The notes: generated by a model from the sequence alone, not told the origin. A DNA stretch of 41,643 nt from an uncultured Eubacteriales bacterium (GCA_900318145.1 ONJM01000020.1:1-41643); one strand, 5' to 3'; positions 1 to 8,756 are shown, counted from the stretch's first letter. A program made the numbers and translations.

Positions 1-1695
1 AGGATCCAGGGTGATGGGCGTGAACCGGGCTTCGTCTCCCGTCAGCGCGCGGCTGGAGTAGTTCGTGATGCCGGAGTCGACCTGGATGCGGACGTTGGTT
101 GAATCTGTCATGATGTTGTCCTTGTCATCGCCGGAGACCATCAGGCCGTTCTTCGTGACCAGGGGTTCTTCGGCGCCGGACAGGCCTGCGATCAGGCCGG
201 CCATGACTTCCGGATCCCAGCCGGTTTCCTGGAGGGCCTGCTCCAGCAGTTCCGGGTTCTCCGCGTAGAGGCGGAGCACTTCCTCCGGAAGATCCGTCTC
301 CTTCAGGGTGGCGATCACGAAGGACAGGGTCTGCTTTTCACCTTCGTTTGAGATGGAGACAGACAGGGACTGGCCGGCCAGGAGTTCGATATGCCGGGTT
401 TCCCCGGTGAGAGGGTTCGTGCCGTGGACATAGGTGCGGCCGGAAACAGCGACCATCTTTTCGCTGCCCAGGGCCGTCCGGGTGACGAGGGAGGTATTTT
501 GCCAGGAGGGGGCTTCCGAGGCATGGCCGGGTACGGTCCGGAGTTCCGCCTCCGGACAGGTCAGCGCCGTGCCGTCGTACACCTTTTCCGCGCTGCCCGT
601 CCAGGCGACCAGCGGCGCGGGATCCACGACCAGAGTGCCGGAAATTGTCGTGATATTCGTGAAGTGCTTTGTGACGTCTTCGTTTCTGGAATTGTAGATA
701 TGGAAGGGGCCAACCTTGTTTTCGCCCCTGCCGGCGTCTGTGAGGGAGCCGGACGCGGAGACCTCGATGCTGAAGTCGCCGGGCAGGCCGCTGACCAGGA
801 CGCCGGAGGGCCGCATGAGGGGTGTGCCGTCGTAAAGCTTGCTGGCGGACTGGGCGGCCAGGGTGACTTCCTTATCCCAGGTCCAGTCACCGTCCGCGGG
901 ATACGCTGAGGACTGGTCTTCGCCACCGGAAGGTTCTCCGGAGAGGAGCTGAGGGCCCGCAGGGCTGCCGTTCTCAACGCGGCTCACCAGGGTTTCGCTG
1001 TTTTTCACGGTTTCGGCCACAAAGCCCGCGATATCCTCCGGGGTCAGTTCCGAAAGCACGGGAGCCACGCCGGCGGGGGAGCCCGGAACCGTTCCGGAGA
1101 GGTGATCGTCCGGGATGGATACCTTATGCCCGGCGGGAACGTCGAGTACGCGGCGGGAGCCGGAGGTGTCCGTGAAACTGATCTCTCCGGTGCCCTCCAG
1201 GACGCCGATGACGGTCTGGGGCCGTTCAGCGGGGCCGGCGGGAGCGCCGGGCGCGCCCTGGGCGACGTACAGCAGGGTGCCGCGGATTCCGACGGTCATG
1301 GTGGTGGTCTGGACATCGAAGCTTTCGTTTTCATCCAGCTTTTTCTGCACGTCGACGAACAGGGCGCCTTCCAGGAGGTTCAGCAGCAGATGGCCGGACT
1401 CCTGGACGAACGCCACGCGGCTGGAGGCGTCGAGGGTGACGATCTTGGTATCGTCCAGCCCGACGGAGGCCGCGCTGTTCTCCCCGGTGCGCATGGTTTC
1501 ACCGCTGGCGAAGCGGACGTTTTCCAGCACGAAGCGGGAATTCCCGTCCGGATCGAAGATTTCCACCTCTCCGTCATAATGCAGGAGGCGCATGGTGCCG
1601 GCTTCCTGAGTGCTTTCCGCCGCGGCGTAGGGCGCCAGCGCGGCGTACAGAACCAGGACGAGGGCAATCAGGACAAAAAGCGGCTTTTTGTTCAT
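1..1695 (-). CDS. Secreted FecR-domain protein with YDG-type modules (3' end outside window)
   Basis: The gene starts at ATG 1693-1695 behind AAAGGAG and stays open for 565 codons to the window edge, so the C-terminus is missing. Residues 1-27 are a signal peptide (Lys-rich start, hydrophobic core, AYAAA-like cleavage site). Residues about 35-145 match the FecR fold: a GEVEIF strand, the phrase FASGETMRTGENSAASV, and the terminal TTTMTVGIRGT motif that marks FecR domains. After a linker, two segments begin with YDGT (residues 288-291 and 373-376); the first also has the T-D-A-G and H-I-Y-N pattern of immunoglobulin-like YDG modules of bacterial surface proteins. In Bacillota, FecR domains occur in extracellular proteins of mostly unknown role, not only in iron signalling. 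No sigma factor or TonB receptor is nearby, so an iron-signalling role is not supported. A cell-surface or polysaccharide-binding role is inference. Confidence 0.8.
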   Translation of the reverse strand, partial: MNKKPLFVLIALVLVLYAALAPYAAAESTQEAGTMRLLHYDGEVEIFDPDGNSRFVLENVRFASGETMRTGENSAASVGLDDTKIVTLDASSRVAFVQESGHLLLNLLEGALFVDVQKKLDENESFDVQTTTMTVGIRGTLLYVAQGAPGAPAGPAERPQTVIGVLEGTGEISFTDTSGSRRVLDVPAGHKVSIPDDHLSGTVPGSPAGVAPVLSELTPEDIAGFVAETVKNSETLVSRVENGSPAGPQLLSGEPSGGEDQSSAYPADGDWTWDKEVTLAAQSASKLYDGTPLMRPSGVLVSGLPGDFSIEVSASGSLTDAGRGENKVGPFHIYNSRNEDVTKHFTNITTISGTLVVDPAPLVAWTGSAEKVYDGTALTCPEAELRTVPGHASEAPSWQNTSLVTRTALGSEKMVAVSGRTYVHGTNPLTGETRHIELLAGQSLSVSISNEGEKQTLSFVIATLKETDLPEEVLRLYAENPELLEQALQETGWDPEVMAGLIAGLSGAEEPLVTKNGLMVSGDDKDNIMTDSTNVRIQVDSGITNYSSRALTGDEARFTPITLDP

Positions 1696-1796
1696 ATGGA
1701 TGACTCCTTTGGCAAAATCAGCGGTCAGGATTGTAAAAAACAAACTGCACAGTACCGGGAAAGCAGGCTGAACACATACTTTCCCTATTCTGTAAT

Positions 1797-1826
1797 ATGA
1801 TACGGCACAGAAGGGGAGAGCGTCAA
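1797..1826 (-). promoter_or_regulatory. Predicted promoter of the FecR-domain gene
   Basis: On the minus strand TTGACG (1826-1821) is followed after 18 bases by TATCAT (1802-1797), about 100 bases upstream of the start codon at 1695. The rest of this 252-base gap holds only the terminator of the sugar operon and nothing else recognisable. Confidence 0.45.
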
Positions 1827-1900
1827 CAATACACCCGGCGGACCGCAGAAAAACCGCAGGAAAATTGCCGGGGAAAACCTCGGAGCGGGAAATTCCGCAG

Positions 1901-1928
1901 AAAAAAACCCGCGCATTGCCGCGCGGGG
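1901..1928 (-). terminator. Rho-independent terminator of the sugar ABC operon
   Basis: Read on the minus strand, CCCGCGC, a six-base loop and GCGCGGG form a perfect 7-bp GC stem followed directly by seven T. It lies 20 bases past the stop of the last permease gene, so it ends the operon that begins near 6400. Confidence 0.9.
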
Positions 1929-1947
1929 AAGATATCCGGGTGCTTTA

Positions 1948-2799
1948 TCATTTGATACCGGTCAGGGCGATGCCCTCGATAAACTGCCGCTGGAAAATGG
2001 CGTAGACGATGATCAGCGGAATGGTGGCCAGGAGCGCACCGGCCATGATGCTTGGATAATCGGTGATATACTGTCCCTGCAGGTAGCTGAGGCCCGCAGA
2101 GAGCGTCATCTTGCTCTTTTCCGTGTTGACGATCATCGGCCACATCAGGCTGTTCCAGGCAAAACGCAGCGTCAGGACGCCCAGGGAGACCAGGCCGGGC
2201 TTAATCAGCGGCAGCATGATCCGGGCGTAGGTCCTGCCGTGGCCGCAGCCGTCGATCCGGGCGGCGTCCTCCAGCTCCAGCGGAATGCTCATGAAGAACT
2301 GCCGCATCAGGAACGTGCCGAAGGCGCTGAACAGGTTGGGCAGGTAGATGGCGGTCAGCGTGTTCAGCAGCCCCATCTTCTGGATGATCAGGTACTGGGG
2401 CAGGATCAGGAAGGAGCTGGGGATCATCAGCACAGAGAGGCAGAGAACGAACAGGAAGCCGCGCCCCGGGAAATGAATCCGCGCGAAGGCGTACCCCGCC
2501 AGCGAACAGAACAGGAGCTGGCCGGCCACGATGATCAGCGAAGTGAGGATCGTGTTCCAGTACATGCGGAAGAAGGGAAGCTTCTCCGGCAGGGTGGTAT
2601 AGGCGTCCAGCCTCCAGTTGCGGGGAAGGATGGACGGCGGGATGGAGACGGCCTCCACCTGGGTCTTCATCGAGGTCAGGAACATCCAGAGGAAGGGCGC
2701 AAGGGTAATCGCGCAGCCCAGGACCAGGATTGCGTACACCGCCGCTTTTCCGTATTCCGGGCGTTTGCGGGGGCGGGAAAGATTCAGTCTGTTTTCCAT
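1948..2799 (-). CDS. Carbohydrate ABC transporter permease, MalG type
   Basis: The 283-residue protein is an inner-membrane subunit of a CUT1-family sugar importer. It shows six hydrophobic segments, beginning with residues about 18-40, and the cytoplasmic EAA loop near residue 180-205 (EDAARIDGCGHGRTYARI, then LPLIKPG) that docks on the ATPase. Length and the C-terminal GIALTGIK ending are typical of MalG/LacG-like permeases. It is the last gene of the minus-strand operon, 18 bases after the MalF-type gene, with an AAAGGAGG site in front of the ATG. No ATP-binding subunit is encoded in the window; CUT1 systems in Clostridia often share one MsmX-type ATPase encoded elsewhere. The substrate cannot be read from the permease. 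Confidence 0.93.
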   Translation of the reverse strand: MENRLNLSRPRKRPEYGKAAVYAILVLGCAITLAPFLWMFLTSMKTQVEAVSIPPSILPRNWRLDAYTTLPEKLPFFRMYWNTILTSLIIVAGQLLFCSLAGYAFARIHFPGRGFLFVLCLSVLMIPSSFLILPQYLIIQKMGLLNTLTAIYLPNLFSAFGTFLMRQFFMSIPLELEDAARIDGCGHGRTYARIMLPLIKPGLVSLGVLTLRFAWNSLMWPMIVNTEKSKMTLSAGLSYLQGQYITDYPSIMAGALLATIPLIIVYAIFQRQFIEGIALTGIK

Positions 2800-2817
2800 C
2801 GTCGCTTCCTCCTTTCC

Positions 2818-3720
2818 TCAGTCGTAATGGACCCATTTTTTCTGGAACCACATCTGGATCAGCGTCAGCAGCATGATGATCACGAAGAGCAGCACGGCGA
2901 TCGCGCTGGCGTAGCCCTTGGCGGAATACTCGAACGCGTTCCGGTAGAAATACATGACGATGCTCTGGGCATAGGTCATGGCGATGCTCTTGGTCGGGAT
3001 CATCATATAAATCACGTCGAAGATCTGCAGGGTGGAGATCACGGTGGTGATGACCACGAAGAACAGGGTCGGGGTCACCAGGGGGATGGTGATCTTCAGG
3101 AACTGCTGGATTTTACCGGCACCCTCCAGCTCGGCCGCCTCATAATAGGTACTTGAGATCCCCTGGATGCCGGCCAGCAGGATGATCATGTTGTAGCCGA
3201 CACCCATCCAGACCGACACGACGCTGATGCAGAGCAGCACGGTGCTTTCGCTGGACAGCCAGTACTGCGGGGTGCCGCCCAGCGCCTTGACCAGATGGTT
3301 CAGGATGCCGAAATCCCCGTTGAAGATCCATCGCCAGACCATGGAGATCGCGGCGGACATCGTTACCGTCGGGATGAAATAGATCACCCGGAAAACGTCC
3401 CTGCCCCGGATGTTCGTGTTCAGCAGGGCGGCGAGGATCAGCGCGAAGATGACGGTCAGCGGAATGATGATGACCGCGTACATCATGGTGTTTCCGAGGG
3501 ACCGCCACATGGTGCTGTCCTGGAACATCCTGGAGAAGTTGCCCAGGCCGGCCCAGGAGGATCGGTTGAAGGCACCGACGTTGTACAGGCTGTCCCGGAA
3601 GACCCGGAACACCGGATAAAAGTAGAATAAACCCAGGCCGGCCAGCAGCGGCAGAATCATGCCGTAACCCCAGGCCCAGTCGATCCGTTTCTGCCGGGTT
3701 ATGCGCACTTTCCCTGTCAT
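2818..3720 (-). CDS. Carbohydrate ABC transporter permease, MalF/UgpA type
   Basis: The 300-residue membrane protein pairs with the downstream MalG-type subunit to form the channel of a CUT1 importer. The first membrane segment is at about residues 18-38, followed by five more. The EAA loop (YEAAELEGAGKIQQFLKI, then TIPLVTP) is near residue 195-220. The ATG at 3718-3720 is preceded by AAGGAGG at good spacing. The gap to the binding-protein gene in front holds a strong hairpin without a T run, so expression probably steps down here. Family assignment is firm; the transported sugar is unknown, although the neighbouring hexosamine kinase suggests amino-sugar-containing oligosaccharides. Confidence 0.93.
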   Translation of the reverse strand: MTGKVRITRQKRIDWAWGYGMILPLLAGLGLFYFYPVFRVFRDSLYNVGAFNRSSWAGLGNFSRMFQDSTMWRSLGNTMMYAVIIIPLTVIFALILAALLNTNIRGRDVFRVIYFIPTVTMSAAISMVWRWIFNGDFGILNHLVKALGGTPQYWLSSESTVLLCISVVSVWMGVGYNMIILLAGIQGISSTYYEAAELEGAGKIQQFLKITIPLVTPTLFFVVITTVISTLQIFDVIYMMIPTKSIAMTYAQSIVMYFYRNAFEYSAKGYASAIAVLLFVIIMLLTLIQMWFQKKWVHYD

Positions 3721-3743
3721 GCCAGTGCCTCCTTATCAAGAAT

Positions 3744-3775
3744 GCCCGGTCCGGGGACAGGACCCCGGACCGGGC
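3744..3775 (-). promoter_or_regulatory. Intergenic mRNA hairpin behind the sugar-binding-protein gene
   Basis: A perfect 13-bp stem (GCCCGGTCCGGGG pairing with its complement, six-base loop) sits between the binding-protein stop at 3813 and the MalF-type start at 3720. There is no T run behind it on the minus strand, so it is more likely an mRNA-stabilising or processing hairpin than a full terminator. Such elements usually keep binding-protein mRNA in excess over permease mRNA. Confidence 0.75.
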
Positions 3776-3812
3776 TGGTATTTACCGGGAATTTTTTAAC
3801 GCAGAGAGGTGA

Positions 3813-5045
3813 TTACTGTCCCAGACGGGTCATGATGTTGCTGCAGGCTTCATCCACGCTGATCTGCAGGCTGAAGGCCTTGACCAGCTCTTCCCACATG
3901 TAGGTGGTCCATTCCGTGTTGAGGGCGGAGGGATATACATAGGCGTATTCCGCGGCGGCCTTGGAATAGATCTTCATGTTGTACTGGGGATACTTCTCGA
4001 AGAATCCGTCAGAGTAGGCCAGGTAAGAGGTGATGGTAACGCCCATCGGGCCCAGCTTCTCATTGGCTTCGGCGCCGGCCAGGTAGGACACCCAAGCGAA
4101 GGCTTCGTCCGGATGCGCGGTGGTGGCGGAGATGCAGTTGGCCTTGCCGTGGATGACGGTGGCGCGCTTGCCGTTGGGCATCAGGGGCAGCTCGGTGACG
4201 TCGATAACGCCGGACACGGAGCATTCCGGAGAGGCGTATTCCGTGACGACCCAGTCGCCGGAGAAGATCATGCCCAGCTTGCCGGCCATGAACTGCAGGT
4301 ACGCCGCATTCTCTTCCAGGGACTGCTCGGAGGGGGATACGCCAGCTTCCATCAGGTCAACCCAGCACTTGATGCCGGCGCGGGTGTTTTCGTCGTTGAA
4401 GCCGAACTGCTCGTCCTTCACAAACCAGCCGTCGCAAGCGAAGACGGTGTTGTAGAAGCCCTGCTGTTCCTCATAGTTGGCGGCGATGCCGTAGATCCCG
4501 TCTCCCAGGGCGGTGATGGCTTTGGCGGCGGCAACCATGTCGTCCCAGGTCCATTCCGGGGTGGGGTAGGAGATCTGCGCCTTGTCGAACAGGTCCTTGT
4601 TGTACCAGAGGCCGATGGTGTCGTAGTCCATGGGGATTCCGTACTGCACGCCGTTGAAATTGTACATTTCATTCATGGCAGCCGGATAGTTGTTCAGGTC
4701 AATGCCGGAATTGGCGATGAGGCTGTCCAGGGGCGCCAGCACGCCGCCGTCCGCATACTTTTTGATGTTCACGCCGTTCATGTGGAACACATCGGCGATG
4801 CTTCCGCCGGTGGCGGCATTTTCCAGCTTGGTCCAGTACTCATCCCAGGAGGTGGGCTCGAGGATGATCTTCACCCCGGGGTGGGCTGCTTCGAAATCCG
4901 CTTTGCACTGGTTGTAGAACTCTTCCAGGGCGCCGTGCCAGAAGGCATAGTGGATCTCGATGTCTTCTGCTGCCGCGGTTCCGGCCAGGCCGAGGACCAT
5001 GGACATCACCAGCAGCAGTGCCAGCATTTTCACCAGTTTCTTCAT
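3813..5045 (-). CDS. Extracellular sugar-binding protein of the ABC transporter (family 1)
   Basis: The 410-residue protein captures the sugar outside the cell and delivers it to the two permeases downstream. It starts with a classic signal peptide (residues 1-26, ending AGTAAAED) and then reads as a family 1 solute-binding protein: an early I-H-Y-A-F-W strand, FEAAHPGVKI near residue 53-62, the NGVNIKKYADGG stretch, the WTWDDMVAAAKAI helix and the GKLGMIFSGDW strand. The leader has no cysteine, so there is no lipobox; this is unusual because binding proteins of monoderm Bacillota are normally lipoproteins. The start follows GGAGGAGT. It is the second gene of the operon, 65 bases after the oxidoreductase. 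Confidence 0.92.
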   Translation of the reverse strand: MKKLVKMLALLLVMSMVLGLAGTAAAEDIEIHYAFWHGALEEFYNQCKADFEAAHPGVKIILEPTSWDEYWTKLENAATGGSIADVFHMNGVNIKKYADGGVLAPLDSLIANSGIDLNNYPAAMNEMYNFNGVQYGIPMDYDTIGLWYNKDLFDKAQISYPTPEWTWDDMVAAAKAITALGDGIYGIAANYEEQQGFYNTVFACDGWFVKDEQFGFNDENTRAGIKCWVDLMEAGVSPSEQSLEENAAYLQFMAGKLGMIFSGDWVVTEYASPECSVSGVIDVTELPLMPNGKRATVIHGKANCISATTAHPDEAFAWVSYLAGAEANEKLGPMGVTITSYLAYSDGFFEKYPQYNMKIYSKAAAEYAYVYPSALNTEWTTYMWEELVKAFSLQISVDEACSNIMTRLGQ

Positions 5046-5110
5046 GTGTTACTCCTCCCAACTAAATAAAATAGAATTGATATATCCGTCCGGCTTGCCG
5101 CCGGCAAGAT

Positions 5111-6361
5111 TCAGGCTTTCCGCAGGTTCCGGACCCAGGAGGCCATCTCCACGGCCTGTCCGGTTCTGCGGGACTCATCCGCCGCGAAGGCCAGCAGGTG
5201 GCTTTCGACGGAACGGGAAATATCCGACGGGATGTCGGCGCCGCCGGCCTCAGCGGCCAGGAAGGCGTTCACCAGGCCCACATCGCCGCCGCTGTGGTCA
5301 CCGCGGACCTGGCCGATCAGGATCCGCCGCTGCTCCGCGTTCTCCGTCATGGAGGAGCGGAAGCGTGTGACCAGGATTTCGCCCGGATCGTCATCCCCCC
5401 GGATCTCCCCGTGCTCGCACATGATATGGATGGTGCGGTGCATCCGGTCCGTCATGCCGCAGAGGGTGAAAACCGCGGTGGCGCCGTCCTCATATTCCAT
5501 GGCGACGCTTTGGTGGTCGCAGACGTCATTGTCGCAGCGGAAGACGCAGCGCCCGTAGGGACCGGTGCGGAGCGCTTCCAGCACGCCCGCCTCCGTCTGG
5601 TCCTCCGTCAGCACCTGGGCAGGCCAGCTGCCGATATTCGGCAGGTAGGCTTTGCGGGCGTCGAAGCGGCAGCCGGCGGCCGCCGGGCAGTCCAGGCAGC
5701 GGTCCGCGCTCCCGGCGGGAGCGTTCTCCGGCCGGAAGAAGGAAAGGCTCCCCGCGGAAAAGATACGCCGGACGCTTTTCCCGGCCAGCCAGAGGAGCAG
5801 ATCCAGGTCATGGCAGCTCTTCTGGAGGATGATCGGGCTGGACAGCTTTTCGTTCCGCCAGTTGCCGCGGACAAAGCTGTGGGCGATATGGAAATTGCCG
5901 ATATTCTCCGTATGTTCAATGGCGACGATCCGGCCGAGCTCCCCGCTGTCCAGGATCTCCTTCAGCTTCCGGAAGAAGGGAGAGTACCGCAGGACGTGGC
6001 ACACGGCGACCCGGCGCCCAAGCTGCAGCGCGGTGTCCGCGATGTCCAGGGTTTCAGCCGGGTCAGGGGACACGGGCTTTTCCAGGAGCAGATCGTACCC
6101 GAGCCGCATCGCGGGGATGGCCTGGGCATAATGATCCCGGTCCATGGTGGCGATAATGGCGGCGTCCGCCATGCGCGGCCGGCTGAGCAGCTCCTCCGCG
6201 GTACGGAAACAGGCCTCTTCCGGGATATGAAACGCAGAACGGGCTGATTCCCGCCTGGCGCTGTCCGGCTCCGCCACGGCAGCGATCATATGTCCCTGCT
6301 CACTGGCATACCGGGCATACAGCATCCCGCGCTGGCCTGCGCCGATCAGAATCAGATTCAT
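5111..6361 (-). CDS. Gfo/Idh/MocA family oxidoreductase
   Basis: The 416-residue cytoplasmic protein is predicted to oxidise, reduce or epimerise a sugar using a nicotinamide cofactor. The N-terminal Rossmann fold has GAGQRG at residues 7-12, the EKP motif with the usual catalytic-site lysine is at 94-96, and CHDLDLLLWL (183-192) corresponds to the second active-site segment with its Asp-His pair. A cysteine group C222-x2-C225-x5-C231 resembles that of one subgroup of the family and could bind a metal. It is the first gene of the sugar-uptake operon, directly behind the operator pair, which ties its substrate to the imported sugar. The Shine-Dalgarno sequence (AAAGGGG) is weak and rather distant. 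The exact substrate is not known. Confidence 0.88.
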   Translation of the reverse strand: MNLILIGAGQRGMLYARYASEQGHMIAAVAEPDSARRESARSAFHIPEEACFRTAEELLSRPRMADAAIIATMDRDHYAQAIPAMRLGYDLLLEKPVSPDPAETLDIADTALQLGRRVAVCHVLRYSPFFRKLKEILDSGELGRIVAIEHTENIGNFHIAHSFVRGNWRNEKLSSPIILQKSCHDLDLLLWLAGKSVRRIFSAGSLSFFRPENAPAGSADRCLDCPAAAGCRFDARKAYLPNIGSWPAQVLTEDQTEAGVLEALRTGPYGRCVFRCDNDVCDHQSVAMEYEDGATAVFTLCGMTDRMHRTIHIMCEHGEIRGDDDPGEILVTRFRSSMTENAEQRRILIGQVRGDHSGGDVGLVNAFLAAEAGGADIPSDISRSVESHLLAFAADESRRTGQAVEMASWVRNLRKA

Positions 6362-6376
6362 CTCACGCAGTCCCCT

Positions 6377-6402
6377 TTGTTTACTAAACTTGTTTACTAA
6401 AC
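6377..6402. promoter_or_regulatory. Two tandem LacI-type operators (GTTTACTAAAC palindromes)
   Basis: An exact 13-bp sequence, TTGTTTACTAAAC, occurs twice with no gap (6377-6389 and 6390-6402). Each copy contains the 11-base palindrome GTTTA-C-TAAAC at 6379-6389 and 6392-6402. The second copy overlaps the -10 box of the minus-strand operon promoter and the first covers its transcription start region, so a bound repressor would block transcription. The LacI-family gene next door is the obvious binder. Confidence 0.82.
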
Positions 6403-6430
6403 AATATCATATGCCCCGGGCGGATGTCAA
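6401..6430 (-). promoter_or_regulatory. Promoter of the sugar-uptake operon
   Basis: On the minus strand TTGACA (6430-6425), an 18-base spacer and TATTGT (6406-6401) lie 40-70 bases upstream of the oxidoreductase start. The -10 overlaps the upstream member of the operator pair. Confidence 0.72.
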
Positions 6431-6480
6431 CGGGATTTTGAAAAAAGAATATGAAAATCCTGTTATTGTTTCGTCACATC

Positions 6481-6509
6481 TTGACAGAACAACAAGGCGG
6501 ACTTATGAT
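6481..6509 (+). promoter_or_regulatory. Promoter of the LacI-type regulator and kinase genes
   Basis: TTGACA (6481-6486), a 17-base spacer and TATGAT (6504-6509) precede the regulator ATG by about 50 bases. The two operator palindromes lie some 80 bases further upstream, so autoregulation would need looping or may not occur. Confidence 0.8.
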
Positions 6510-6558
6510 GGAAACAACAGAAAGCAACAGGAAGAACCGCGGAAGGGGGAATCGCTGA

Positions 6559-7575
6559 ATGGCGAATATCCGTGACGTTGCAAGGATGGCAGGCGTGTCA
6601 CCCGCAACGGTGTCCCGGGTGCTGAACAACGATACAACATACAAAATGACAGACGAAACAAAGCAGCGGGTGTTTCGTGCCGTGACCGAGCTGGGGTACA
6701 ACCCGCCGCTCCGGAAATCCGACCGGGTGGAGCAGCAGCCCGCGGCGGACCAGCGGTTCACCGTAGGGTGCCTGCTGGCCACGACCCGGGGTAAATACAA
6801 AGACCCGTATTACGTGTCCATCCTCAGCGGCATCGAGGAGGAAACGGAACGGCAGGGCGGGGTGGTTTCCCTGATCCACACGGAGCAGGAGCTGGAGGAT
6901 CCGGACATCCTGAACCGGACGCTGGAGGCGGGGCTGGACGGGCTGGTGATGATGCGCCCGCTGGAGGAACCCCTCTTCAACCGGCTGCGGGCCCGGATCC
7001 CGCACATCGTGGGGATCGACACCGGGCATATGCCGATCGACAACATCGAATACGACCATTTCCGGGTGAGCCGGATGGCGGTGGAGTACCTGTACGGGAA
7101 GGGATACCGGGAGATCGGATTCATCGGCGGCGGCTCCGGACAGCAGCCCATGCGGCGATCCCGGCGGTACCGCAGCTACCTGGAGACTATGGGGGATCTG
7201 GGGCTGGAAACCCGGCCGGAATGGATCCTGGACTGCGGGTGGGACGACCGGAAGTGCATGGAGCTGGTGGCGGCGGTGGCCGCGGGGCCGGGGCTGCCCC
7301 GGGCGTTTTACGCGGCCAGCGACCTGATGGCCATGGCTGCCCTGCGGGCGATGTACCAGCTGGGGATCCGGGTTCCGGAGGAGACGGCGGTGATCGGGAT
7401 GACGGACATCGAGATGAGCCAGTACGCCAATCCGCCGCTGACCACGATCCACGTGCCGGTGGAGGAGCTGGGGCGGACCTGCGCCAGGGTGCTGGCGGAC
7501 CGGATCCGGGGGGACGATTCGCTGCCGAAGCGGATCATCCTGCCTTCGGAGCTGGTTCCGCGGGATTCCGCCTGA
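6559..7575 (+). CDS. LacI-family transcriptional regulator
   Basis: The 338-residue DNA-binding protein has the LacI helix-turn-helix at residues 3-24 (NIRDVARMAGVSPATVSRVL) followed by the hinge helix near 45-55, then a periplasmic-binding-protein-like sensor domain with the usual YYVSILSGIEEE, GLVMMRP and GMTDIEMSQY elements. It starts at ATG 6559 behind GAAGGGGGA. It is divergent from the sugar ABC operon and co-directional with the hexosamine-kinase-like gene 53 bases downstream. The tandem GTTTACTAAAC sites between the divergent genes are the likely targets. The inducer is probably the imported sugar or a derivative of it; that is inference from position. Confidence 0.93.
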   Translation: MANIRDVARMAGVSPATVSRVLNNDTTYKMTDETKQRVFRAVTELGYNPPLRKSDRVEQQPAADQRFTVGCLLATTRGKYKDPYYVSILSGIEEETERQGGVVSLIHTEQELEDPDILNRTLEAGLDGLVMMRPLEEPLFNRLRARIPHIVGIDTGHMPIDNIEYDHFRVSRMAVEYLYGKGYREIGFIGGGSGQQPMRRSRRYRSYLETMGDLGLETRPEWILDCGWDDRKCMELVAAVAAGPGLPRAFYAASDLMAMAALRAMYQLGIRVPEETAVIGMTDIEMSQYANPPLTTIHVPVEELGRTCARVLADRIRGDDSLPKRIILPSELVPRDSA

Positions 7576-7628
7576 CGCTTTTCCCTGTGTACAGCCGGAT
7601 CATTCCGGAGGACAGGAGCGGTGTTTTT

Positions 7629-8705
7629 ATGGAAGAGATTCTTCAGCAATTCCGGACGGACGGGACGCCGGCGCGCTGCGTTCCGTACGGATCGGGGCAT
7701 ATCAACCGGACCTGGCTGGCGGAAACCGACCGGGGGCACCGGTATATCCTGCAGCAGGTGAACACGGCGACGTTCCCGGACGCGGACGGGCTGATGCGGA
7801 ACATCCTGCTGGTGACGGAGCATCTGCGCAGGAAGGACCCGGCGCCGGGGCATGTGCTGACGCTGGTGCAGACCCGGGACGGGCAGTATTACATCAAAAG
7901 GCCCGGGAACGAACTGTGGCGGATGTACGAGTTCATTGCCGGCGGGGTCTGCCTGGACCGGGCGGAGACGCCGGAGGATTTCCGGCGCAGCGGCGAGGCG
8001 TTCGGGCGGTTCCAGCAGCAGATGGCGGATTTCCCCGCGGCGCAGCTGGCAGAGGTGATCCCCGGGTTCCACGACACACCCGCCAGATACCGGGCGTTCC
8101 GGAAGGCGCTGGCGGAGGACCGGGCCGGCCGGGCCGCGGGCGCGGAGGCGGAGATCCGCTTTTACCTGGAGCGGGAGGCAGCCGCGGGGCAGGCGGTATC
8201 CCTGCAGCGGGCAGGAAAACTGCCGCTTCGGGTGACGCACAACGACACAAAACTGAACAACGTGATGCTGGACGCGGAAACCAGGCAGCCGCTGTGCATC
8301 CTGGACCTAGATACGGTGATGCCCGGGCTGGCGGCGAACGACTTCGGGGACGCGATCCGGTTCGGCGCGTCCACCGCGGCGGAGGACGAATCGGACCTGT
8401 CCCGGGTACACCTGGACCTGGGCCTGTACGGCGCCTTCGCGGAAGGCTTCCTGGGGGCCTGCGGCGCGGCGCTGACGGAGGCGGAGCTGGAGTCGCTGCC
8501 GGACGGCGCCCGGCTGATGACGCTGGAATGCGGCGTACGTTTCCTGACAGACTACCTGGCCGGGGACACCTATTTCCACACGGACCGGCCCGGGCAGAAC
8601 CTGGACCGGGCGCGCACGCAGATGGCGCTGGCGCGGGAAATGGAAGCCGAAGAGGGCCGGATCCGGCGGATGACGCGGCAGATCCGGAAGAAGGCGGGCG
8701 TCTGA
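7629..8705 (+). CDS. nahK: N-acetylhexosamine 1-kinase-like phosphotransferase
   Basis: The protein of 358 residues has the aminoglycoside-phosphotransferase fold. The start is ATG 7629 behind ACAGGAG; longer in-frame readings upstream overlap the regulator and are not used. The catalytic loop reads HNDTKLNNVMLD at residues 204-215, with the catalytic Asp at 206, and the metal-binding segment LDLDTVMPG is at 225-233. An early G-S-G-H-I-N-x-T-W strand forms the nucleotide loop. These motifs and the length match NahK of bifidobacteria, which phosphorylates GlcNAc or GalNAc at C1 in the lacto-N-biose/galacto-N-biose pathway. No lacto-N-biose phosphorylase gene is present here, so a related sugar kinase remains possible. 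It probably shares a transcript with the LacI-type gene. Confidence 0.78.
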   Translation: MEEILQQFRTDGTPARCVPYGSGHINRTWLAETDRGHRYILQQVNTATFPDADGLMRNILLVTEHLRRKDPAPGHVLTLVQTRDGQYYIKRPGNELWRMYEFIAGGVCLDRAETPEDFRRSGEAFGRFQQQMADFPAAQLAEVIPGFHDTPARYRAFRKALAEDRAGRAAGAEAEIRFYLEREAAAGQAVSLQRAGKLPLRVTHNDTKLNNVMLDAETRQPLCILDLDTVMPGLAANDFGDAIRFGASTAAEDESDLSRVHLDLGLYGAFAEGFLGACGAALTEAELESLPDGARLMTLECGVRFLTDYLAGDTYFHTDRPGQNLDRARTQMALAREMEAEEGRIRRMTRQIRKKAGV

Positions 8706-8756
8706 CCCGGGCGGCAGAAACAGAAAAAAGGATAAATTCCAGATATACGGGAAATG

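Noticed and set aside
6390-6575. Small open frame of 61 codons upstream of the regulator
   Set aside because: It covers the operators and both promoters and overlaps the regulator start; it is not a gene.
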